Assembly (NCBI RefSeq): GCF_932294415.1
Contig: NC_065542.1
Coordinates: 51,159,906-51,223,905, forward strand
Length of the DNA: 64,000 bases
Reading direction: 5' to 3'
Source of the DNA: Quercus robur
Taxonomy: Eukaryota > Streptophyta > Magnoliopsida > Fagales > Fagaceae
Part shown: one piece after another, positions 35,443 to 48,600 of the stretch
Layout of the letters: the number at the start of each line of letters is the position of its first letter
Position numbering within the stretch: position 1 is the first letter of the stretch
The notes under the pieces: model-generated
What the model was told of the DNA's origin: nothing
Database searches by the model: none
The model's input: the letters and a program-made list of their open reading frames with translations, nothing else
Position numbers and translations under genes: made by a program

Positions 35443-35716
35443 TATATATATATAACCCAAACAACATCCTTAATTTCAATCCAATTCTACCCAAAATATC
35501 ATGTAAATAATGCCTTACGCGAAAGTAATTAAAAGATCAAAACATTATATATAATGAAGAAATAACTCATTCTTTCACACTTGGCAATTGGCGCATACAT
35601 ATATAGAGTTGACACATGCGAGATGAGTTCCTTCCCTATCTAACCTTCTTAATTTTGTCTTTATACAAAGGAATCCAAAGCCAATAAAAATAATAGTATG
35701 ATGAACCAACGATTGG

Positions 35717-36005
35717 GTTCGTTTGGATACAGCTTGTTTTGCTGAAAACTGAAAACACTGTAGTAAAATAATTTTTAAATGTGTAAATAGTACCGTGCAA
35801 CCTATTTTTAATGAAAAATTATTAAAAAGTGAAGTTTGTGGGTCAAGTGAACAATGCATGTGGCCCACTGGTGTGCATTCTCTATCACCCATTTTGCTGG
35901 TGTGAACAGTGCACGGGTGAAAAAGTCAAATATAATGGCTAAAAAAAAAAAAAGAAGAAAGAGAAACGCAGATGCAAAACGTGAGGCGAAAACCCAAATC
36001 CAAAC
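35717..36005. mobile_element. hAT-like MITE in segment A copy 2
   Basis: Copy 1 runs straight from gatgaaccaatgac to tatataatgtac (about 1865-1893). Copy 2 has about 290 extra bases starting gggttcgtttggatacagc and ending aacccaaatccaaaca, an imperfect inverted pair. The GTTTGGATA-type end is common in plant hAT MITEs. Target duplication is not clear. Confidence 0.55.
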
Positions 36006-36255
36006 ATACATATGTACTTTCCCACTTGGGTAATTTTTTTTCTCCTATCCGTTTAATTTGTTTTTTCGTTATAGTCCACTTGGCCATTTACAAATCAAGT
36101 GTACATGCATAAAACCCAGTTAGTCAACCAGATCTGCACCTTGCACCCTATTAATTGATGCGCACTACTCAAAAACTAGTACATATATACTTTCTTTTTT
36201 TATTTCCTTATTATCCATTTTTAAAGTATCCACTTCCACTGGATAAACCTAACAC

Positions 36256-39160
36256 AAAATTGAGGCTGTTTGGAAACCTACAAAACTCAGAGCTTGTTTG
36301 AATGTGATGAGTTTTGAGTGATATTACTCAATTTTCTGTTTCCATTATCCAAATCGTGTGGGTCCCACGGATGAGCATTTGTTTGGATGAGTTTTGGATC
36401 ATCATTTTCATCGCTCAATTATCTGATTTTTGAGTGATGAGTTATGAAAACTGAAAACATATTTTAGATGTTTTCAGTTTCCAAAACTTAGTTTTCAATG
36501 ACATTTTCGTAATTAAACCCACATACCCAGCCGCAATGTTTGACAAATGGATTTTTTTTTTTTTTTGGTGAAACCCAGCCGCAACTTTTGAAGTTGAAAA
36601 TTGGGTCTGAGTTAAGGTGCCAAATAGGGGGTTTGGAAAATTGAGGTATTTTAAATGAAGAGTAATAAGTGATGAAAATTAAGTAATGAAAATTGAGTGA
36701 TGACAAATTACAAACCAAACGGGCATGATTTCATTTAGTTTTCTTAATTCATGATTCAAAACTTGTAGGTTCCACCAAAAAAATTTTGTTTGGCTTGGTT
36801 TTTGAGTGATGTTTCTATCACTCAAAACTCAAAAATTTGAGAGAGATCGATGAAAACAGAAAATAGAAAATGGGAGTTTCCAAAAGGCCAAAATTGGGAA
36901 TTAATCTTGTTTGCCAAATGATATAATTAGTAAGCATTGTTACAAAATTATATTTTTTTACTAACATCTCGAGTTTAAAAGACTCAATTTAGGGCTTATA
37001 AATCGAGTCTCAAATACTCGGTTTTCATGTTCTGATCGCGTTTAATTTGACTTTTTTTCCACATGGCGTTCACCTGAAAATCGAGTCTCTAGAACTCGAT
37101 TTATGAGCTGAACCAATTTAATTCCCAATTTTGGCCGAAAATGAAGATACAAAAGAGACCCTATGGACATGACCCCTCCATCAAATTCCAAGCCAATTAG
37201 CCATAATAGAGTGAGCCTAGAATTATTGAGTCCTGGGCCTACCTACTCCAATAAATATGCTTGACTAAAGCAAACCTCAAACGCAGAAAAAGAGAGAAGT
37301 TTTGAGCATCTTCAACTCGTGTCTCTACAAACTCGGAAAAAATAAATTATGTACTTTGAAAATTATTTTCCTACCAACTCCGTTGAATTCTGCAAGACAA
37401 ACCAATAGCATTCACTCTAATTTTTTTTTCCCTATCCACTGTAGCTTTGCTATCTGCTGGGATGATACTGTTCAGTGTCACAGATTTTTTTCCCTATTCA
37501 CGCTTTCTTTTCACTGTAAATGTTTTATGAGACTCGATTTTCAAGTGAACTACTTCTCAACTCTTTTTTATCACTCAATTTTACAAACAAACCTATAATT
37601 TTGGGGTACAAATTAGGGGAAATGATTTATTTTTGAAAAATAGAGACAAATGCGGATACGATTTTTTTTATTAGAGGAAGAGCTACTTAAAACTAAGTGT
37701 GCATTTGGGAAGCGTGTTTTGCGCTGCTCACGTTTGTGTTTTCACTTTTTTTCCTTTTTATTTTTTAGTCACTATTGTTGACTTTCTTCAATGAACAGTG
37801 CACATCAGTGGGTCTCATATACTGTTCATGGGACTCACAAATTTTACTTTTTAGTAACTTTTTTATTAAAAATAGGTCTCACCATACTATTTATATATTT
37901 AAAAATTATTTTGTTACAATATTTTCAATTTTTAACTGTATCTAAATGGATCCTAAAAATCATCCATTCAACAGTATATATATATATTTATCCAGTGTTT
38001 AAATGGTTTGCGTATATTTTTTTTCCCGACTCCCAAAGCTTCACAACGTGAAATGTGTTCAGCTTTTTAATATATAAACACATATAACAATATTTATATA
38101 ATAATGTTATTTTTCTTTTTCTTTTTAAGTTCAACGCGTCTGGTGTGTTACAATATTTAGCAATGTGAAGTAAATACCCTTTTGCACTTTTGCCGTGGTT
38201 GCCTAACCGCCCATCAGGAGATGCCACCTACCCCTTTACTTTAGTCATTATCTTCTGTCCCGGAAATACTCACCACAAAAAATTTCTAAAACCTTTAATT
38301 CCCAATTTTGGCCGAAAATGAAGATAAAAAGAGACCCTGTAGACATGACCCCTCCATTCAAGCCCAACTGGCCATGATAGACTGAGCCTAGAATTATTGA
38401 GTCCTGTCCTATCGACTCCAATAAATATGCCTGATTAAAGCAAACTTCAAACGCAGAAAATGAGAGAAGTTTTGAGCATCTTCAACCGTGACTCTGCAAA
38501 CTCAGAAAAAATAAATGATGTTCCTCGAAATTTTTTTTCTTACCTACTGTTTTAAATTCTGCAAGACAAACCAATAGCAATTACTCTAATTTTTTTTCCC
38601 TAGTCACTGTAGTTTTACTGTTCAGTATCAGAGATTTTTTCCCTATCTACTGTAGTTTTGCTATCTGCTAGGATGATACTGTCCAATATCAGAGATGCTT
38701 TCTGTTCCGTGTCAGATATTTTTTTCCCTATTCACGCTTTCTTTCTCACTGTAAATGTTTTACGGAAGAGTCTGAAAGACTCTCGATTTGGCCGAGCTTT
38801 TAAAACTCAAGATTTTAGTATGATATATACGTTCAAAACAAAGTCTACTAATTGTTGAATTTTATATTTTTTATATTCTTAACATGTAGATTAAATTTTG
38901 TTCAAATCAAATGATATTTATTATTCGATCAATAAAGTTATATTTTACATATAATTTTAGATCACAAAAACTTAAAATTTTAACATTTATTTGATGCCAT
39001 AGTAATTAATATTTGATTTTCCTGAAATTTTATAAGCATGGATGATATACTACGAACATACAACCTAACAATTAAAATTTTAAAACTCATTATCAATATA
39101 AAAATATATGAGAAGTTTGAAAGATTTCTCACAAACTAATTTGAAGAGAAATTTTATTCT
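36256..39160. other. Spacer with MITE-like repeats
   Basis: No gene is seen. The stretch 36290-36730 begins gagcttgtttgaatg and ends caaaccaaacgggc and has many gagtgat / atcactc motifs, as in decayed hAT-type MITEs. The stretch 37690-37960 starts tgtgcatttgggaagcg and ends ctgtatctaaatggatcc, another MITE-like block. A direct repeat is described separately. AT-rich sequence at 38860-39160 has no features. Confidence 0.45.
37119..38780 (+). repeat. Direct repeat, two copies of about 440-480 bp
   Basis: Copy 1 (about 37119-37560) and copy 2 (about 38302-38780) both begin aattcccaattttggccgaaaatgaa and run through tgagcatcttcaac and ctgcaagacaaaccaatagca to a motif-rich end (atcngctngga; cccta-tcac-gta). 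About 740 bp of different sequence lies between them. Copy 2 has extra internal cctattcactgtag units. Confidence 0.75.
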
Positions 39161-39170
39161 CATATTATTT

Positions 39171-40038
39171 GAGTCTTTTGGGTTAATATTGCAAAATTTA
39201 AAGTTAATTTGCGTTATAGGAACTGTTAGAAGTTAATTGGCAAATTGAGGAGAGAGACTAAATTTCGGCAATGGGATTGCCGAAATTCAGCCAAAAAGCA
39301 GGAGAGAGAATAAGGAAAGGAGGAGAGAGAAAATGTTGAATTTCGACAATCCCATTGCCAAAATTCCACTGCCCAGTTTTCCTGCCCGAATGCTGTGTGT
39401 CCGAGTGTGCCCGAGTGTGGAGTGCTCTTAAAATAAAAAAAGGCAATCGCGGCAATGTCATTACCGAAATAGGGGAATAAATTTTTTTTTTTTTTAGCAA
39501 TTGTGATAATGGCATTGCCGAAAATGGAAAAAAAAAAAAAAAAAAAAAAAGTGGTTTCGAAATCTCTAGAAGAGTAAAAAACAGGTTTCATGTCCACAAT
39601 ATTTTCACAATAAATCACATATAATTAGTCCACAATATTTTCACAATAAATCACATATAATTAGTTATTATTAGTTAAAAAAATTTGTGACAACTAATTG
39701 TGGCTATGGCATTGCCGAAATAGAAAAAAAAATTGTGGCAATACCATTGCTGAAATAGGGAGAAAAATAAAAGTGACAAACTACTTGAGGCAATTGCATT
39801 GCCGAAATAGGGAGAAAAAAAATTGGAAATACCATTGCCAAAATAGGGGAATAAAAAAAATTTTAGCAATTGTGACAATGGGATTGCCGAAAATGTGAGA
39901 AAAAAAAGAGAGAAGGATTATGGCAATGGGATTTCCGAAATAGGAAAAAAAAATTTGGCAATTCCATTGATGAAAATGTGGGAAAAAAAAAAAAGATTTG
40001 TGGGAATCAAAATTTTTCCCCTATTTCGGCAAAATGTG

Positions 40039-40079
<41 letters not shown>

Positions 40080-40344
40080 GAAAAGGATTTCCCCCCTATT
40101 TCGGCAATACCATTGCCGTAAAAAAAAAAAAAATGAGAGAGAGAGAAGGATTACGGCAACGAGATTGCCGAATACCATGGCCGTAAAAAAAAAAAAAAGA
40201 GAGAGAAGGATTACGGCAACGAGATTGCCGAAATAGGGGGAAACAAATTTCCCCCTATTTTGACAATACCATTGCCGTAAATTAAAAATAAAAAGAAAAA
40301 AGAAAGGAGAAAAGGATTACGGCAATAGCGTTGCCGTAAATGTG

Positions 40345-40377
<33 letters not shown>

Positions 40378-40540
40378 GTACAGAAGGATTAAAAAAAATA
40401 AAAAGGAGAGAAAACTGCAATGGGATTGCCGAAAATGTGGGAAAAATTTTTTTTTTCCCTATTTCGGCCGTGCCATTGCTGAAATTGTGGGGAAAAAAAA
40501 TTTTGTGGTAATAGTATTGCCGAAATAGGGGAAAAAAAAT
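39171..40540. repeat. Left terminal inverted repeat of the MULE (palindrome array)
   Basis: Pairs with 44060-45568 in reverse complement. It contains about twenty copies of GGCAAT-N3-ATTGCC or slightly degenerate forms, usually with flanking TTTC and GAAA(T), spaced 30-80 bp apart and separated by A-rich or A/G-rich spacers. Similar motifs continue to about 40665 beyond the paired part. A 37 bp tandem duplication (ccacaatattttcacaata) occurs at 39591-39665. Confidence 0.85.
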
Positions 40541-41211
40541 TGTGACAAATTAATTGTGGCAATGGTATTGTCGAAATAGGAAAAAAAAAATTATTGACAA
40601 TCTAATTGCCAAAAATGTGAGAAAAAAAAGAATTGTGACAATGGTATTGCCGAAATAGAGGAGAGAGATATAAAAAAAGTACGCATATTATTCTTTTAAT
40701 ATATTTTTGACTGAACCAGTTTGGTTTGTCACGTTCTTTTAGAAATAGATAAGGATAGATTCAAGTACACTGGTACATTGAATCTTTTTCTAAAGTGCAC
40801 GCTGTAAACAAAAACAAAAAAAAAGTACATAAATTCTTATAGAAAGAAAAAATGACTGATGTGCACGCTGTAAACAAAAAAAACAAAGAAAGTATACAGA
40901 TTCTTACCATAGAAAAGAAAAAATGATTGATGTGCACACTATAATGCGTGTATGATTATTGATGTGCACACTATAAGGTGTTATTGAAACCCTAAACTAT
41001 AATACACAACATAGACACAAAATAAATAAACGTACACCCCAATCTAACTTGCAGTGCTAGAAAACATCATAGCATATGGAATTAGTACCATGTTCTTTCA
41101 AATAATACAAACTAACAATATGGTCAAACTCCTAAAAGCATAATTAAAAAAAAAAAAAAAACAACAACAGTCCAACCAATCCACTGAAGTAGATTGAATA
41201 CTTATGTTGGG

Positions 41212-43952
41212 TCATTCAGTGTAGCCACTAGTGGAGCCAGCCACAGTTCGAGTGGGGCATGTTCTTCTATTATGGCCTTCTTGCCTACAGAGACTGCATA
41301 ATGGCCTTGGTTGATGCTCTGCCCCTTCGTCCATTTCATTTCGAAGCCGAGTTGTTCTTGGTCGACCTTTTTCACGACGCAGCTTGACATTAGGATACAA
41401 GACCGGGAAATTAAGCTCATTCCAATGTACACTGTCTGGAACTGTGCGAAATCTAGGTGCATAACAAGCAACTTGTTCTTCCAAATGGTAGCAACGGTCG
41501 ATATATCGCATTGCAGAGATGCCTTGATATTTACACACGGCAATGACATGTGAGCACGAAATCTTATAAACCTGCCATTTTTGACAACTACAAGTGTTCT
41601 GCCTCAAATTTATCTCATGACGATGATTACCCCTATATGCAGAGTTAGGGTTTATTGGTGTTCTGACTTCAAACAAACCATCTTCATGACTGAACACGAT
41701 AACTGAATGCTTTGGTGCCTTTTTTTCCCATTTATTGAATTTATTCTTTGCATATGCCGTAATGCGTTCACCGGTAGTAACCTCTGCACATGCCTTAGTA
41801 TACCGATCGGCAAAGTAGGCGACACAACGATAGTATGTAAGTTCAACTAATGCAATTATGGGCAGATTTCTAGCACTCTTTAGAATTCCATTGAAGCTTT
41901 CAGATAAGTTTGTGGTCATTGCCCCATAACGATGTCCACCATCGTATGCTAACGTCCACTTTTCCACCGGCATTTCCCTTAAATACTTCTCACCATCTGC
42001 ACTTAATTGAGTAATTCTATCCCTAGTGATTTGATACCTTCATAACTGATTCTCCATGCCTGCCCACATTACCAAAGTCTTCAAGTTTTTATTCCCAATT
42101 TGTTGATTGAAATTGCTAGCCACATGGCGAAGGCAAAAACGATGATACCAACATGTCGATTGACATATAGTCCGTATCGCTGCCATTATACCAGGATGAC
42201 GATCAGATATGACACATAACCCTTCTCGATTAGTGACATTAATCTGAATACAACGCAAAAACCAATACCAGCTATCATCAGTTTCCTTCTCCACAATGGC
42301 AAAGGCAAGTGGAAAAAGTCTGTTGTCATCATCCCAAGTTGATGCAATCAGTAACGTACCTTTATACTTACCATATAGGAAAGTTCCATCTATACTAATC
42401 ACTGGCCTACAATGTTGAAAACCTTCAATTGATGGACCAAAAGCCCAGAACACTCTCTCGAATATCGCACAGCCTGGCATAGTAGCAGGTATTGTTCTCC
42501 AAATAACCCTACTATCCAAGTTTGAATCAGTCAAAGCTTTCAACCATTTTGGTAATAATTGGTAAGATTTGTCCCAATCATCAAACGCTCTACCAATTGC
42601 TTTCTCTTTTGCCTCCCACACCTTGAAATAAGAAGGCCTGTATTGGTACTTATTGTAAAGAGTCTATTGAAGTGAAGCAATCTTTATGGTTGGATCATTT
42701 TTGACAACATCCCTCAACTCTTTCTCAATAACATGGGTGTCTAATTGCTCGTGATCTTGTGTGAGCGTAGACTCTGTACATGTGTGTGGACCATTGTACT
42801 TCCTAACCTCAAACAACCCAAATGTAGCTCGGAAGCATGCTCGAAGACGCCAAGAACAATTTTTGCACCTTACAGATCAACATTCTGGATCTGACTCTCT
42901 TACACAAAATGTTTGATTCCTCTTGATGTGATAGCGTTTAACAGCAGCTTGTAGTTCATCCTTATCGGCAAAAAGCAAGCCCACATAAAACTCTTGGGTA
43001 GGGTCCCAAATACTCTGAGTGGGCTTTTCAAATGGTGGGGTTGGATCAATTATATTATCCCACGTGTTCTGTGAAAAGTTTAGTGATGAAGGTTGATGGA
43101 CTCCCATAGTTGGATTGCTTTCATGATTACCTTCATTTGGAGGCTCCTGTTCATCTCCAATATCATCAAGGACCTCATCGTCATCAAGTTGGTCATCACT
43201 ATCCATAGTTCGCATCCTTTCTGATAATGTATGGACTGCATTTTTAGTAGTAGCAGCTATGCGATGTGTATGATTAGGATCATTAGTAGCTCTGAGGCGG
43301 TTTGGTCATACTGAGCTTCAAACTCAAAACAAGTAGTCTCTTGTGTGACATGCTCAGTTGGATTATCATAGTCAGCATCACTGTTGTTCATTGGCCGAGA
43401 AGGAACATGTTGGTCCTCAGTTGCAACATGGGTATATGGAGAATGATAGTCAGCACCGCCGATGTTGATTGGAGAATGAGCTGCATCTTGAGAATAATGA
43501 CCAATATGAGTGACATATGGATCATGGAAGTGCCCGCCATGTGAATAACTAAACGATGCACTCGGTCCTTCGTTGGCATATCGAATGGGGAAAACATCTC
43601 GGTGGCTTCTTATAGGCTCTACACCCACGTATAACTCTGCACCTACAAATCCATATTGGCGATCTAACATATCGAATATTGCATTGACACCATTATCATC
43701 TGCTACCAAAACTTGCTGGTAAGTCACAGGATGTGGATGACATTGAAATGGAAATCTATACCAAATAGTCAATTTTGAATCTTCTCTGTTTATATGAAGC
43801 GTGGATGCTACTCTATCACATAGATCTTCAAATGTAACACCCCGGCTTAATGGAAGCATAGAAGGAGGTGGCCCTTCGTAATAAACCCCATTTTCTCCAT
43901 GTTTAATTATTCCACCAGAATGGATGAGAAAAATGAACAACTTTTCTGCCAT
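41212..43952 (-). pseudogene. MuDR-family transposase (MULE), degraded
   Basis: The protein begins MAEKLFIFLIHSGG at 43952 and is read in segments. An N-terminal plant MuDR region (43952-43257) is followed by a frameshift near 43300 and an acidic linker. The DNA-binding MuDR motif comes next (FADKDELQAAVKRYHIKRNQTF; TGA at 42877). The catalytic DDE domain (42621-42043) has SIDGTFLYGKYKG and VISDRHPGI. Then comes TTNLSESFNG with the third acidic residue. A SWIM zinc finger (CSCQKWQVYKISCSH) and a CCHC knuckle (CSLCRQEGHNRRTC) end the protein at 41212. Three in-frame stops (42877, about 42664, 42040) and one frameshift disable it; catalytic residues survive. Confidence 0.88.
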
Positions 43953-44059
43953 CTACAGTAAAGCATAATAATAGTATTAATAAATTAACACAACACAACC
44001 ATTACAATGCAATACAAGAAGGTAATCCATTAAAAATATTCACTGATAATAATAGTATT

Positions 44060-44368
44060 ATCACAATTTTTTTCCCTATTTCGGCAATATCATTATCACA
44101 AATTTTTTTTCCCCCACAATTTCAGCAATGGCATTGCCGAAATAGGGAAAAAAAAATTTTCCCATATTTTCGGCAATCCCATTGCCATTTTCTCTCCTTT
44201 TTTTTTTTTTTTTTTTTCCTCACATTTACGGCAACGCTATTGCCGTAATCCTTTTCTCCTTTCTTTTATTTTTTTTTTTATTTTTAATTTACGGCAATGG
44301 TATTGCCGAAATAGGGGGAAATTTGTTTCCCCCCTATTTCGGCAATCCCGTTGTCGTAATCCTTTTCT

Positions 44369-44402
<34 letters not shown>

Positions 44403-44584
44403 CACATTTACGGCAATGGTATTGCCGAAATAGAGGGAAATTTGTTTCCCCCCTATTTCGGCAATCCCGTAGCCGTAATCCTCTTTTCTTTTCTTTTTTT
44501 TACATTTACGGCAATGGTATTGCCGAAATAGGGGGGAAACAATTTCCCCCCTATTTCGGCAATCACGTTGCCGTAATCCTTTTC

Positions 44585-44622
<38 letters not shown>

Positions 44623-44707
44623 CCACATTTACGGCAATGGTATTGCCGAAATAGGGGGAAGTTTGTTTCCCCCCTATTTCGGCAATCCCGTTGCCGTAAT
44701 CCTTTTC

Positions 44708-44741
<34 letters not shown>

Positions 44742-45568
44742 CACATTTTGCCGAAATAGGGGAAAATTTTTGATTCCCACAAATCTTTCTCTCTTTTTTT
44801 TTTCCACATTTTCATCAATGGAATTGCCGAAATTTGTTTTCCTATTTCGGAAATCCCATTGCCATAATCCTTCCCTATTTTTTTTTCTCACATTTTCGGC
44901 AATCCCATTGTCACAATTGTTAAAAAAAAATTTATTCCCCTATTTCGGCAATGGTATTTCCAATTTTTTTTCTCCCTATTTCGGCAATGCAATTGCCTCA
45001 AGTAGTTTGTCACTTTTATTTTTCTCCCTATTTCGGCAATGGTATTGCCACAAATTTTTTTTCCTATTTCGGCAATGCCATTGCCACAATTAGTTGTCAC
45101 AAATTTTTTTAACTAATAATAACTAATTATATGTGATTTATTGTGAAAATATTGTGGACATGAAACCTGTTTTTTACTCTTCTAGAGATTTCGAAACCAC
45201 TTTTTTTTTTCCATTTTCGGCAATGCCATTATCATAATTGCTAAAAAAAAAAAAAAATTTATTCCCCTATTTCGACAATGACATTGCCGCGATTGCCTTT
45301 TTTTATTTTAAGAGCACTCCACACTCGGGCACACTCGGACACACAGCATTCGGGCAGGAAAACTGGGCAGTGGAATTTCGGCAATGGGATTGACGAAATT
45401 CAACATTTTCTCTCTCCTCCTTTCCTTATTCTCTCTCCTGCTTTTTGGCTGAATTTCGGCAATCCCATTGCCGAAATTTAGTCTCTCTCCTCAATTTGCC
45501 AATTAACTTCCAACAGTTCCTATAACGCAAATTAACTTTAAATTTTGCAATATTAACCCAAAAGACTC
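44060..45568. repeat. Right terminal inverted repeat of the MULE (palindrome array)
   Basis: Reverse complement of the left repeat, with about twenty palindromes and longer T tracts (44381-44402, 44590-44622, 44713-44741). Length difference from the left arm is due mostly to homopolymers and an extra pair of palindrome units. Confidence 0.85.
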
Positions 45569-45634
45569 CATATTATTTGGCAAACGGTAAATTTTCAATT
45601 TTTTTTTTTTTTTTTTGATAGGAAGACTTGACTT

Positions 45635-48600
45635 TTATTCATCATTTGAAAAGGGGAAAGCATCATGATTACATGCAAGTCCTACGTGACTAGGACACTC
45701 CTCTAGCCATGCAACGTAATTATCTATATTAGTTGCATATTGGGCCAACAAGTGGGCCGGCACATTTGCCTGCCTTTTTGTATGAGAAAAAACAATGTTT
45801 CTAAACACTTGTGCAAGGTGGATAGTTCCAACAACAACGTTTTGCACCGAAGACGTCGTCTCGCCCTGTCCTTGAAGCGCGTTGCAGATGCACTTAGAGT
45901 CTCCTTCCAGTGCCCCTAAAGGAAGAGCAAGCTTCTGGTTGAGTGCGGCAATCACCATACCCGCCGAGTCACGGATTATCACTCCAATACCCATTTGCTT
46001 CCTTTTGGAAAATACTGCTCCATCAACATTTACTTTGTAGTGACCCGGTAGTGGAGGACTCCATTTTATCTCATTTGGAGACTGTCTTGTAGGATCCAAG
46101 GGTCGTTTGTTTACTTCTTGAAATTCATCCAACACCCTTAAAGAGCTCCAAACAATGGCTTTTCCTTCTTTGCGCTTTCCACCATGTCTGGCATTATTTC
46201 TATCATTCCATATTCCCTAACATATTGCAATGGCCCGTTCCACCAAACCCGGGTATGATTCCGTCCACCTTTGTAATTGCCACATCACATCCATAAACGT
46301 CCACTTTGGACTAATTTCAAACGGAAAGACCAACTTACTTGTGGACCATATCTCTCTGGCTTTGTCACAGAGCCAAAAAAGGTGGCAAGTAGATTCAGAT
46401 TCCTTTCCACATGAGTCACAGATGCAGTCCGTAGCGATTTTTCTCTTCTTTAGGTTCTCTTTTGTGGCTAGAATGTTCTTGCAAGCTTTCCAGGCGAAAT
46501 GTTTGAACTTGTTTGGCACATTCAAATCCCAGAGGCTGTAACACCCCATAATTTGATACCAATTAAATTATTATACGTAAATTTTTAATGGAGGCCTATA
46601 ATTAAAATGGATTAAATAAATTTGGGCCTAAGGTATTAAAAAGAAGATAAATTCTATGGAATATGAAGCCCAAGTGAGGTGACATAAGTACATAAATGGG
46701 CCTTGAAAACCCTAGCCTGTTCCTCTTAGGTCACACGTGTTTTTTTGATGGGATTTCTTTTTGCTTCAGCCGACAATTGAATTCTGCCTTTCTCCACTGT
46801 GGCGTTGGTGGGAGTCTTCAGGTATGATTTTTCTCATGCTCAAGATTTAGGAAGTTTGATTAGTCAAATAGCTTGCAATTGATATGAACCTAGACTATCA
46901 TTATTCTAATAGAAAAAGGGTTCCTATAATTGTATTATATTGGATAAAGATTTGGTCAATATGTCAGGAAGGAACACAGATGTGAGATTGAGCCAAATAG
47001 AGTAATATGTTTGGACTTGGTCACCATGTTAAAGTGAAAAGAATGCTTATGTTATTGCATTCACACTAAGCCACCATTGTTGACCGGTTGTTATTGCATT
47101 CACACTAAGCATTCACACTAAGCCATTGACCGGTTATTATGCATTCACACTAAGCCACAATTGTTGACTGGTTATTTTGCTTTCACACTAGTTCAACCGT
47201 GTATTAGATTTTGGGTCTTTGGAGTGATGATTATAATATTATAATAAGAATTGTTTATATAGCCGTATGGTCCAGGCTTTGAAATTTGATTATGTATGAA
47301 TAGAATGTATAGTCATACCTCTATTGGCTCTGAGATTGATTGAAGTTTCATGAATATTCTAATTAGGCAGCAATATTTATAAGTCCAAAAATCTGATCAA
47401 AGCTGAAAGTAAATTGGATAGTTAGGTGAATAAATAGAGGATTTTGGATAAATCAATGTTGTCTAGGATAAAACCATTTTGAGTGTGAAAATAGATTTTT
47501 AAGTGGGAATTTGTGTATTGATGAACCTATTTTTCGTATTGCTAGGTTCTAATTCTACTGAATTGTTGTGATTCAAGGGAGGTTGATTTCCTTTATTTTT
47601 GCAACTAAGAGGTAAGTGGTGGTTACTAATTTTGGGGGTTTTCCCCAAAACAGTGTTAATTATTAAACTATTGTATATGAAAGAATATGTTAATATTCTA
47701 TATATAAATGAATATTTTACAAATGTTTGATGTGCACATTGACTATTCGTTTTATGAAAAACTTGTGGGACAACCTAATTTTATTTAAACTTGTATGTGT
47801 GAATATGTCTTTATATTTTGAGAAGTATGAATGGATTATTTTGTGAGCATATTGAATATGTTTTGAAAACCTATGGCAAATCGTGATTAGAAGCTCAGTA
47901 TGATATTTAGTCCTTAGCAAGGGACAATCATGCTGCAGCTAGTCCTTAGCAAGGGACGGTCCCAAAAGGGGACAGTGCACATTTGATAGCTGCTTAGTAA
48001 GGGAGCATACTATTGAGGATCCAAAAGGAAGCTCCTTAGCAAGGGAGTGTACCTTTAGGTTCTAAAGGAACCATCCTTGAGAAATGGGATGGAAGAAGGT
48101 TCCAGTCCCAAAAAGGGGAAAGCACAACCCTGTCAACGGGGCGTAAACGTTGACCACGAGAAAAGCCTAGGGAATTGTTTATGTGATGGTATCAATATAT
48201 ATATTATGATGGCTCACAATATAAAGATATTATTTTCTTTTACATGAAATAGTTGATGACAAAATATTGGTGAGTTATAAGTTGTGAATCTGTTGAAAGA
48301 ATTATTTATTTGAAAGGTTTGTTCCCACACCCCAATGTTAGTGAATTCCACTTATTGAGTTATCTCACCCCCCTTTATTTCCCATTTCAGATACATTAGA
48401 TGGATTACTGGAGTAGAGATTCTTGGGAGACAGAAGTTACAAACTGTTTTTGTGGAACTGAGGATTTTATTATTATTTTATGGCATTAAACTTTGTATTG
48501 GAGAATTATTTTGTGGATGTTTTGTATTTGGTGAATTAGAGCTCTGACTTTTGTAATCAGATTCAAGGTTGCTAGTTCCTTTTATTTAATATTTTTTTAT

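Larger units (their letters stand above)
30099..36255 (+). repeat. Segmental duplication A, copy 2, with nested insertions
   Basis: It is collinear with 1-2101 and continues to a short piece of the 2746-2836 block (actggataaacctaacac at 36238-36255). Three insertions expand it to three times the length of copy 1. The outer sequence is still closely similar to copy 1, so the duplication post-dates the Copia insertion and pre-dates the nested elements. Confidence 0.85.
39171..45568 (-). mobile_element. Autonomous-type MuDR-like MULE, complete ends, broken transposase
   Basis: Its termini are gagtcttttgggttaata...tattaacccaaaagactc. A perfect 10 bp duplication catattattt flanks it (39161-39170, 45569-45578). 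Inverted repeats are about 1.37 kb on the left and 1.51 kb on the right, unusually long and packed with the palindrome described as a separate finding. A MuDR-type transposase lies between them on the minus strand. The total is 6398 bp. The intact ends and perfect duplication suggest recent insertion, yet the transposase has one frameshift and three stops. Confidence 0.9.

Noticed and set aside
39255..40665. Regularly spaced short repeats resembling a CRISPR array
   Set aside because: The repeats are palindromes in a plant MULE inverted repeat, spacers are homopolymers, and there are no cas genes; plants lack CRISPR.
44334..44891. 185-codon minus-strand ORF across the right MULE arm
   Set aside because: It consists of Lys runs from poly-T tracts and the translated palindrome; the same occurs in the left arm. 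Not a gene.
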